From Gemmatimonas sp. (GTDB lineage: Bacteria; Gemmatimonadota; Gemmatimonadetes; Gemmatimonadales; Gemmatimonadaceae), in the NCBI RefSeq assembly GCF_031426495.1, contig NZ_JANPLK010000002.1, positions 124,001 to 188,000 of the forward strand: 64,000 bases of DNA, given 5' to 3'. The notes under the pieces were generated by a model. It had not been told where the DNA came from. It saw only the letters and a program-made list of their open reading frames with translations, and did not search any database. The translations under genes were made by a program, and so were the position numbers. Shown here piece after piece: positions 17,185-24,566 of the stretch; position 1 is the first letter of the stretch, and every line of letters starts with the position of its first letter.

Positions 17185-19860
17185 ATGGCCGTAAACCTGC
17201 GTGGCCTGATCGCCAAGCTGAATGCTCCAACCCGTAGCGCCGTCGAAGCGGCCGCGGGGCTTTGCCTGTCGCGCACGAACTATGATGTCGAAATCGAACA
17301 CTTCCTCGTGAAGGTGCTCGATGCCAACGACGGCGACCTCGCCGCGATTCTCAAGCACTTCGGCATCAACCGCTCGCGCCTTGCCGACGACCTCGCGCGC
17401 GCGCTCGACCGCATCAAGACCGGCAACGCGCGGACCCCCACGTTGAGCCCCTCGCTCGTCAACATGCTCAGCGAGGGCTGGCTGCTTGGCTCGGTGGAGT
17501 TCGGTGCCCCGCGCGTACGCACGGGCCATGCGCTGCTCGCCCTGCTCAGCGTCGGTGAACTCGCCCGTATGGCGCAGGACATCAGCAAGGAATTCGAGAA
17601 GATCCCGGCCGATGTGCTCAAGAAGGATTTTGCGACGATCACCGCCCCGTCGGCGGAAGCGGCGGCCGAGCTGGGTGCGATCGACAGCGCGGCGTCGAGT
17701 GCCAGTGCGTCGAGCGGCAGCGGCGCGCCCAAGGCCGGTGGCCGGACGCCCAACCTCGATCAGTACACCGTCGACCTCACGGCCAACGCCAAGGCCGGCA
17801 AAATCGACGCCGTTCTCGGACGGGATTTCGAAGTGCGTCAGGTCGTCGACATTCTCACGCGTCGCCGGCAGAACAATCCGATCCTCGTCGGTGAAGCCGG
17901 CGTCGGCAAGACCGCCGTGGTCGAAGGTTTCGCGCGCCGTATCGCCGAGGGCGACGTGCCGCCGCCGCTGCGCAACGTGTCGCTGCGCTCGCTCGACCTG
18001 GCCATGCTGCAGGCCGGTGCCGGCGTGAAGGGCGAATTCGAGAATCGTCTGAAGGGGCTGATCGAAGAGGTGAAGAACTCACCCACGCCGATCATCCTGT
18101 TCATCGACGAAGCGCATACCATGATCGGTGCCGGTGGCGCGGCTGGACAGAACGATGCGGCCAACCTGCTCAAGCCGGCGCTCGCGCGCGGCGAACTGCG
18201 CACCATCGCCGCCACCACGTGGAGCGAGTACAAGAAGTTCTTCGAGAAAGATCCGGCGCTGTCGCGTCGCTTCCAGCTCGTGAAGGTCGATGAGCCCACG
18301 GAAGACGTGTGCTGCATCATGATGCGTGCCGTCGTGCCCTCGCTCGAGAAGCACCACGCCGTGCGCATTCTCGACAGCGGCATGGAAGCGGCCGTCCGTC
18401 TCTCGCATCGCTATCTCCCCGATCGTCAGCTCCCCGACAAGGCGGTGAGCGTGCTCGACACCGCATGCGCCCGCCTCAACCTCGGTCAGACGGCGACGCC
18501 CGGCCCGATCGAAGATGCCCGTCGCACGCTCGATGACATTGCGTTGCAGGAGCGCGTGCTGAATCGCGAACGCGTGGCCGGCGCCGATCACAGCGAACGG
18601 CTCACCGAACTCGCCACGCGTCGTGGTCAGGTGCAGGAATCGCTGGCGGCGCTCGAAGCGCGCTGGACCAGTGAGAAGGCCCTCGTGGAGAAGATCCTCG
18701 GCGTGCGCGATGCGCTCATCGCTGAAGCGGAGAGTGTCGATCAGACCACCGCGAACACGCTGCGCACCGAATTGAACGGCCTCACCACCGAACTCGAAAC
18801 AGTGCAGGGCGAAACGCCGCTTATGCGCGTGTTCGTCGATGCCTCGATCGTCGGCGAAGTGATCTCGGGCTGGACCGGTATCCCCGTGGGCAAGATGATG
18901 AGCGACGAACTCGGCACGATGCTCGAGCTCGAAAAGCATCTCGGCGCCCGCGTGATCGGACAGGATCATGCGCTTATCGACATCTCGCGCCGCGTGCGCA
19001 CGTCGAAGGCCGGTATCGAAGATCCGAACAAGCCGAAGGGCGTGTTCATGCTGGTCGGCCCCAGCGGCGTCGGCAAAACGGAAACGGCGCTCGCACTCTC
19101 CGATCTGTTGTATGGCGGTGAGCGCAACATCATCACCATCAACATGTCGGAGTTCCAGGAAGCGCATACCGTGTCGACGCTCAAGGGCTCGCCCCCGGGC
19201 TACGTGGGCTACGGTGAGGGCGGCGTGCTCACGGAAGCCGTGCGTCGTCGTCCGTACAGCGTCGTGCTGCTCGACGAAGTCGAGAAGGCACACCCCGACG
19301 TGCTGGAGCTCTTCTTCCAGGTGTTTGACAAGGGCGTGATGGATGACGGCGAAGGCCGTGAGATCAATTTCAAGAACACGATCATCATCCTGACCACCAA
19401 TGCCGGCACGGAAACGATCATGAAGCTCACGGCCGATCCGGAAACGATGCCGTTCCCGGATGCCATGGCGAAGGCGCTCAAGCCGGAACTCGACGCGGTC
19501 TTCAAGCCGGCCTTCCTCGGCCGCATGGTGATCGTGCCGTTCTATCCCGTGCGTGACGAGAACCTCAAGCAGATCGTTCGTCTCAAGGTGGGCAAGATCG
19601 GCCGTCGTCTGCGCGAGACGCACCGTCTCGAGCTGCGCCACGACGAAACGCTCATCGCGCAGGTCGCCGCTCGGTGCACCGAAGTGGAAAGCGGCGCCCG
19701 CAACGTCGACAACATTCTGAGTAACACGTTGCTGCCCGAGATCTCACGGATGCTGCTGGCAGCGATGGCGGAAGGCGTTCGTCCTACGGCACTGCGCGTG
19801 GGCGTGGCCGAAGACGGAGACTTTACGTACGAAAACGTGGTCGATGCTGCTGCGGTCTGA
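17185..19860 (+). CDS. clpV: TssH (ClpV) AAA+ ATPase of T6SS
   Basis: The 891-aa protein is a two-ring Hsp100 ATPase. It has a Clp_N domain (about 1-160), a first AAA domain with Walker A GEAGVGKT near residue 236 and Walker B LFIDEAHT, and a coiled-coil middle domain (about 440-545). A second AAA domain has GPSGVGKT near residue 625 and the pore-loop segment GSPPGYVGYG. A ClpB D2-small domain ends it. It disassembles contracted TssBC sheath for reuse. The N-terminal part and genomic context set it apart from ClpB. An ACGGAG lies 6-11 nt before the ATG. Confidence 0.97.
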   Translation: MAVNLRGLIAKLNAPTRSAVEAAAGLCLSRTNYDVEIEHFLVKVLDANDGDLAAILKHFGINRSRLADDLARALDRIKTGNARTPTLSPSLVNMLSEGWLLGSVEFGAPRVRTGHALLALLSVGELARMAQDISKEFEKIPADVLKKDFATITAPSAEAAAELGAIDSAASSASASSGSGAPKAGGRTPNLDQYTVDLTANAKAGKIDAVLGRDFEVRQVVDILTRRRQNNPILVGEAGVGKTAVVEGFARRIAEGDVPPPLRNVSLRSLDLAMLQAGAGVKGEFENRLKGLIEEVKNSPTPIILFIDEAHTMIGAGGAAGQNDAANLLKPALARGELRTIAATTWSEYKKFFEKDPALSRRFQLVKVDEPTEDVCCIMMRAVVPSLEKHHAVRILDSGMEAAVRLSHRYLPDRQLPDKAVSVLDTACARLNLGQTATPGPIEDARRTLDDIALQERVLNRERVAGADHSERLTELATRRGQVQESLAALEARWTSEKALVEKILGVRDALIAEAESVDQTTANTLRTELNGLTTELETVQGETPLMRVFVDASIVGEVISGWTGIPVGKMMSDELGTMLELEKHLGARVIGQDHALIDISRRVRTSKAGIEDPNKPKGVFMLVGPSGVGKTETALALSDLLYGGERNIITINMSEFQEAHTVSTLKGSPPGYVGYGEGGVLTEAVRRRPYSVVLLDEVEKAHPDVLELFFQVFDKGVMDDGEGREINFKNTIIILTTNAGTETIMKLTADPETMPFPDAMAKALKPELDAVFKPAFLGRMVIVPFYPVRDENLKQIVRLKVGKIGRRLRETHRLELRHDETLIAQVAARCTEVESGARNVDNILSNTLLPEISRMLLAAMAEGVRPTALRVGVAEDGDFTYENVVDAAAV

Positions 19861-19912
19861 CGCTGCTACGGTTTGACGTAGCGGCTCATCGAGGATACCC
19901 GAGGACGTACTG

Positions 19913-22078
19913 ATGGCCTGGTCACAAGCTGATCGACCGTACCGATTGAACACGCCGTTGGGAACGGATGTGCTGTTGCTGCGCGAGTGGCGTGGGGAGG
20001 AAGCACTCTCTACGCTGTTCCGCTACACGGTGACGGCGATGAGCACGCGCAACGACATCTCGGCCAAGGAGCTCTTGCTCAAGAAGGTCTCCTTGTTGTT
20101 GCGTCTGCCCGACGGCACCGATCGCACCGTGCACGGTGTGGTTAGCCGCATTCGGCGCGGCGGCAAGGCGCCCGTTGGTCTGGTCGCGTACGAGCTCGAG
20201 ATCCGTCCGCCCCAGTGGGTGCTCGATCTCGACGAAGGCTTTGAGATTTTTCAGAACAAGTCGGCGCGTGATATCGTGAATGCCCTCATGACGGGGGTGA
20301 GCACCGCGTGGAAGCTGACGCGCACGGTCGACGAACGCCCGGCCACCTTTCGGTATCGAGAGAGCCGGTGGAACTGTGCCGCTCGCCTCATGGAGCAGGA
20401 GGGCGTGTGGTTCCGCTTTGATCACACGGGTGGCGACGCGCAGCTGGTCTGGAGTGACAGCGTCGCATCCGCCAAGGTGGCATGGGGCGTCACCAAGCTC
20501 GCGTTCGTCGAATCGGCGGATGATACGTCGCGCCTGACCGGTTTGGGTGTCGACGCCACCCCCTTCGTGTCGAAAACACATCTACGCACGGCCAGCGAAT
20601 TTCTGGCCATGAAGAGCGTGCACGACACCACCGCGTCGAACGGCGACTTTACGCCGCCGAGCTCGATGTCGGCCTATCTGTTCGACCAGCAGATCGCGGC
20701 GCATCACGCACCCGCAGCCGCACCGAACAAGGTGCCGTACGACGCGAAGGTGTACTCGAAGCTGCGTCAGGAGCTCGCCGAGGTCACGGCCGAGGTGTAT
20801 CACGGCACCAGCACGTATGTCGGACTCGAGCCCGGCGCCAAGTCGGACGTGGTAAACCTGTCGAACGCCAGTTTGAACGCCTCGCTTTTCATCACGAAGG
20901 TCGTGCACCGCGGCAGCAACGGCGATTATTTCGCCAACGAGTCGGCGAAGTACGAGTATAGCAACGAGTTCGAGGCGATCCCGGCGGCAACTCCGTTTCG
21001 CCCGGCGCGCACCACGCCGTGGCCGCGCATCGGCGGGTCGCACACGGCCGTCGTTGTGGGTCCCGATGGCGACGAGATTTACACCGACGAGTGGGGCCGC
21101 GTGCAGGTGGTGTTCAAGTGGGATGAAGACCACAAGCTCGATCTCACGCACTCCTGCTGGGTGCGCGTCGCGACCGCGTCGGCGGGCCAGCAGTTCGGCA
21201 GCGTATTTCTACCGCGCATCGGACATGAAGTGATCGTCGAGTTCCTCGACGGAAATCCCGATAATCCGATCGTCACGGGCAGTCTGTACAACAGCGCCAA
21301 CAAGCATCCGTGGCCGCTGCCCGGCGACAAGAACTCCAGCGGCATTCGCACCAAGTCCACGCTCAAGGGTGGTGCCGAGGACTTCAACGAGCTGCGCTTC
21401 GATGACTCGAAGGGCGCGGAGCTGATTTACAAGCAGGCGCAGATGGATCTCGAAACGCTCGTGAAGAATGACGAGCGTCGCGACGTCCAGAACAACCGTA
21501 CCACGACCATCAAGAGCAACGAGGAAAAGACGGTCAAGGAAGGCTGGGAGAAAACCACCATCGAGAAGGGCGAGCAGTTCATCACGGTGGCCGACAACAA
21601 CCGGACGCTGCACGTCGAACGGGAGCACGCCATCACCGTGAACGGCGGCGAGACCACCAACGTCGCCAAGGACCGCATCGTCACGGTTGGGCAGAACCAG
21701 ATGCACGAGATCACGAAGGACAACAGCGTCAAGATCGACGCGAATCAGGAAACGAAGATCAAGCAGAACGACACGACGACGATCGAGATGGGGAATTCCA
21801 AGCTCGAGGTCAAGATGGGGAACATCGATGTCGGTGCGAAGATGGGAAACATCACCATCAAGGCCGACATGGGTGCGATCACGATTCAGGCCATGCAAAA
21901 GATCGAACTCAAGGTTGGCCTGAGCAGAATCGTCATTGATAATTGCGGCGTAACGATCGAGGGGATGATGGTGAAGGTTGACGGCAAAGTGATGGCCGAA
22001 GTGAAGGGCGGCGCCATGGCGACAGTCGACGGCGGCGGCATGACGATGATCAAGGGCGGCATCACCATGATCAATTGA
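19913..22078 (+). CDS. vgrG: VgrG (TssI) T6SS spike protein
   Basis: The 721-aa product has the gp27-like N-terminal domain (about 1-380), then an OB-fold gp5 domain with the WGRVQVVFKWDED and SCWVRVATASAGQQFG motifs. These are followed by VFLPRIGHEVIVEFLDGNPDNP. The C-terminal beta-helix needle (about 500-721) is built of short V-x-x-G-type and Asn/Lys-rich repeats. There is no effector domain after the needle. It is followed by a T6SS-associated gene and a PAAR gene that would cap the spike. Confidence 0.97.
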   Translation: MAWSQADRPYRLNTPLGTDVLLLREWRGEEALSTLFRYTVTAMSTRNDISAKELLLKKVSLLLRLPDGTDRTVHGVVSRIRRGGKAPVGLVAYELEIRPPQWVLDLDEGFEIFQNKSARDIVNALMTGVSTAWKLTRTVDERPATFRYRESRWNCAARLMEQEGVWFRFDHTGGDAQLVWSDSVASAKVAWGVTKLAFVESADDTSRLTGLGVDATPFVSKTHLRTASEFLAMKSVHDTTASNGDFTPPSSMSAYLFDQQIAAHHAPAAAPNKVPYDAKVYSKLRQELAEVTAEVYHGTSTYVGLEPGAKSDVVNLSNASLNASLFITKVVHRGSNGDYFANESAKYEYSNEFEAIPAATPFRPARTTPWPRIGGSHTAVVVGPDGDEIYTDEWGRVQVVFKWDEDHKLDLTHSCWVRVATASAGQQFGSVFLPRIGHEVIVEFLDGNPDNPIVTGSLYNSANKHPWPLPGDKNSSGIRTKSTLKGGAEDFNELRFDDSKGAELIYKQAQMDLETLVKNDERRDVQNNRTTTIKSNEEKTVKEGWEKTTIEKGEQFITVADNNRTLHVEREHAITVNGGETTNVAKDRIVTVGQNQMHEITKDNSVKIDANQETKIKQNDTTTIEMGNSKLEVKMGNIDVGAKMGNITIKADMGAITIQAMQKIELKVGLSRIVIDNCGVTIEGMMVKVDGKVMAEVKGGAMATVDGGGMTMIKGGITMIN

Positions 22079-22089
22079 TTGGAGACCCC

Positions 22090-22779
22090 GTGACCATGCC
22101 CCCCTCCATCGCGCTCGATCCGCTGGCCGCGCTCACGCCGCCCATGCGGTGGCTGCTCGAGCGCGCCGCGCCCGACGAGCCCGCACTCGCGCTGCTCAAT
22201 CCCCAGCACACGCTCGAACAACTCTATGTGGCGTGGATGGCGGCTGAGCAGACCCCGTCGGCCATTCGCTTGATCGCCGCGGTGCTCCCCTCCCGCGAGA
22301 GCATCTGGTGGGCGTGGGTGTCGGCGCGCTACGCCACCCAGATGGATGGCGGCACCGCCCCAACCGCCGATGATCACGCTACGCTGTCTGCCGTCGAGCA
22401 ATGGATTGTGCGTCCGGATGATGCGGCCCGGCGAGCCGCGTGGGAAGCGGGCGAGAAATCCGGGCTCGACACGCCGGTCGGCCTTGTGGCGACCGCTGTC
22501 TTTCTAAGCGGGACCACGATCGCGCCTCCGTCCGTCCCCCCGGTGCCACCACCGCCCGGCGTAGCCATGCCCATAGTAGCCGGCGCCATCTTGTTGGCCG
22601 CCGTTTCGAATACCAAAACTGAACTCATTCCACCAACGTTCGTCTCGTTCGCTGCGCAGGGACTCGAGATCGTGAAGCGACTGGGTGGGTGGGATGCTGC
22701 ACTCCAGCTGGCGCACGACACGCATCGCCGCCAGCAAGCGGAATACGATCAGGCGACCAATCCACCGGCAGCGAGGTAA
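22090..22779 (+). CDS. T6SS-associated unknown protein between vgrG and PAAR (possibly DUF6931)
   Basis: The roughly 229-aa protein has a Trp-rich segment SIWWAWVSARYA near residue 75, followed by a helical region. A Pro-rich stretch (PPVPPPPG) then precedes a hydrophobic segment (VAMPIVAGAILLAAVSN). Proteins with this WWAW pattern often lie between vgrG and PAAR genes, and I suspect the DUF6931 family from memory only. GTG at 22090 is chosen because GGAG lies 5 nt upstream; ATG at 22096 is an alternative, and a TTG at 22075 inside vgrG is less likely. It could be a spike adaptor or loader. Confidence 0.75.
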   Translation: MTMPPSIALDPLAALTPPMRWLLERAAPDEPALALLNPQHTLEQLYVAWMAAEQTPSAIRLIAAVLPSRESIWWAWVSARYATQMDGGTAPTADDHATLSAVEQWIVRPDDAARRAAWEAGEKSGLDTPVGLVATAVFLSGTTIAPPSVPPVPPPPGVAMPIVAGAILLAAVSNTKTELIPPTFVSFAAQGLEIVKRLGGWDAALQLAHDTHRRQQAEYDQATNPPAAR

Positions 22780-22785
22780 GCAATA

Positions 22786-23088
22786 ATGGGCATGCCAGCG
22801 TCTCGCATTACCGATATGCACGTCTGTCCAATGGTCACGCCCGGCGTGCCGCCGATTCCGCATGTTGGTGGGCCGATCGTCGTACCCGGTGCCCCAACGG
22901 TCATGATCGCCAAGCTGCCCTCCGCCACACTCGGCAGCATGTGCGTCTGCGTCGGCCCCCCCGACGTCATCATCAAAGGGTCCGCAACGGTGCTCCTCAT
23001 GAAGAAGCCCGCCGCCCGCCTCGGCGACAGCACGGCGCACGGCGGCACCATTGTGCTCGGTGCCCCCACCGTGCTGATCGGCGGCTGA
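22786..23088 (+). CDS. PAAR-domain spike-tip protein
   Basis: The 100-aa product is a stand-alone PAAR-like protein. It has MHVCP near residue 11, a PHVGG turn near 25, an MCVCVGPPD segment near 51 and a late TAHGG near 83. The His and Cys residues are the expected zinc ligands at the cone tip. PAAR proteins sharpen the VgrG spike and carry effectors. This one has no N- or C-terminal toxin extension. It ends the T6SS operon, and the next gene is on the opposite strand. Confidence 0.93.
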   Translation: MGMPASRITDMHVCPMVTPGVPPIPHVGGPIVVPGAPTVMIAKLPSATLGSMCVCVGPPDVIIKGSATVLLMKKPAARLGDSTAHGGTIVLGAPTVLIGG

Positions 23089-23114
23089 GCCGATCGCCCG
23101 TCGCTATCGGCGGA

Positions 23115-24422
23115 TCACCGCCCGAACGGCTGCTCCAGACTCGGCGACTGCGGAGTGAACAGCTCGGCGCCATTCTCCGTGATCACCATGTCGTCTTCCA
23201 ACCGGATGCCGAACTCGCCCGGGATGTAGATGCCCGGTTCGTCGGAGAACACCATGCCGGGGCGCAACGGCAGCGTGTTGCCGCGCACGAGATACGGCCA
23301 CTCGTGTCCGTCCATACCCATGCCGTGGCCCACGCGGTGGCTGAAGAATTTGTAGTCGGGACCGAAGCCGGCATCGACGATCACCTTGCGCGCCGCCGCA
23401 TCCACCGCTTCGCAGGGCACACCCGGCTTCGCCGCCGCCAGCGCCGCGCTTTGCGCGCGATGTTCGATCTCGAATACATCCTTCATGCGCTGCGTCGCCT
23501 TGCCGAGCACGAACGTGCGTGAGATGTCGGACGAATAGCCCTCCACTTTGCAGCCGCCATCGATAAGCAAAATGCTCCCCTCGCGTACCACCTGCGGGGT
23601 GGCGCTGCCGTGCGGCAGCGCCGAGTACTTGCCGACCTGCACACCCGCTGACCCCGAGTAGCCAAGCTGTTGATGAGCGAGCTGCACCAGCTGCGCGAAG
23701 TCGTCCTGCGTCATCCCCTCCTTCAGCGACTTGTAGGCGGCTTCGTACGCCGCGAGGGTAACGGCGCTCGCGTGACGCATGAGCGCGAGTTCATGCGCGT
23801 CCTTCACCGTGCGACAGCCAGCGGTGATCGGCGTGCCACTCACCACCGTGACGCCGGGCACGTGCGCGGCCCCGTCAGCGAACATGAAGCGCACCGTCTC
23901 CTCGGCGGCGATCGTGGCCGTCGAGAGGCCGCGTGAGGCAAGTCCTTTTCGTAAGAGCTCGTACGGATTCTCGTGCTCTTCCCAGGCCAGCACCTCGGCC
24001 TCTCGCCCGAGCGGCCCAAGGCGTGCCTGCTCCATGGCCCGTTCTTCTTCGAACTTCGGCGTGATCAGAAACGCCGCGCCGCGAACGGGAATGATCGCCG
24101 CCAGCAGCCGCTCGCTGAGTCCCCAGCGGATGCCGGTGAAGTACTCCATGCTCGTGCCACCGGTGAGCATGAGCGCCGCAGCACCGTTGTCACGCAGGAG
24201 CTGTCGCGCCTTCTCGAGGCGTCCCTGTCGCTCCGCCACCGAAATGGGGACCACCCCGTTCTTCATCGGGCGTAACGCGCGAATCGCAGGCGGAAGCACC
24301 GGCGGCTGCATGGAGACGGGCGACTCGACCGCCTCGCGTGCCTCGACCGCGGCCGGCACCGACACAACCGCGCCCGCCACGAGTGCCGTTGTAGCTCCAA
24401 GAAAGTCACGACGCGTCGCCAT
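23115..24422 (-). CDS. M24-family metallopeptidase (Xaa-Pro aminopeptidase-like), Tat-exported
   Basis: The 435-aa product starts at the ATG at 24422, giving a twin-arginine signal (MATRRDFLGATTALVAGAVV). The longer frame adds unrelated residues. The C-terminal pita-bread fold carries the dinuclear metal ligands: the LIDGGCK and SSDISRTF aspartates, the VGHGMGMDGHEWP histidine, and glutamates in FSDEPGIYIP and GIRLEDDMVIT. It probably trims proline-containing peptides in the periplasm. It is divergent from the susC gene. Confidence 0.9.
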   Translation of the reverse strand: MATRRDFLGATTALVAGAVVSVPAAVEAREAVESPVSMQPPVLPPAIRALRPMKNGVVPISVAERQGRLEKARQLLRDNGAAALMLTGGTSMEYFTGIRWGLSERLLAAIIPVRGAAFLITPKFEEERAMEQARLGPLGREAEVLAWEEHENPYELLRKGLASRGLSTATIAAEETVRFMFADGAAHVPGVTVVSGTPITAGCRTVKDAHELALMRHASAVTLAAYEAAYKSLKEGMTQDDFAQLVQLAHQQLGYSGSAGVQVGKYSALPHGSATPQVVREGSILLIDGGCKVEGYSSDISRTFVLGKATQRMKDVFEIEHRAQSAALAAAKPGVPCEAVDAAARKVIVDAGFGPDYKFFSHRVGHGMGMDGHEWPYLVRGNTLPLRPGMVFSDEPGIYIPGEFGIRLEDDMVITENGAELFTPQSPSLEQPFGR

Positions 24423-24566
24423 GCCGAGCTCCGATGTAGAGAATGGGTGAGTTGCCTTATCTTTATAGCGCTGGCGCGATGCTACGTCGAGTCCAGCCGT
24501 CCCACCGTTTATCCAGGCGGACACCTCCACCCGTGTCCGCGCCGCTTTTCATCTCGTGAGGATTCC

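Noticed and set aside
18079..19641. Open frame of 520 codons opposite clpV
   Set aside because: Antisense to an intact ClpV; composition is typical of shadow frames in high-GC DNA.
22440..22622. Possible extra small gene inside the vgrG-PAAR unknown gene
   Set aside because: It is a shadow frame within the unknown gene and has no own ribosome site.
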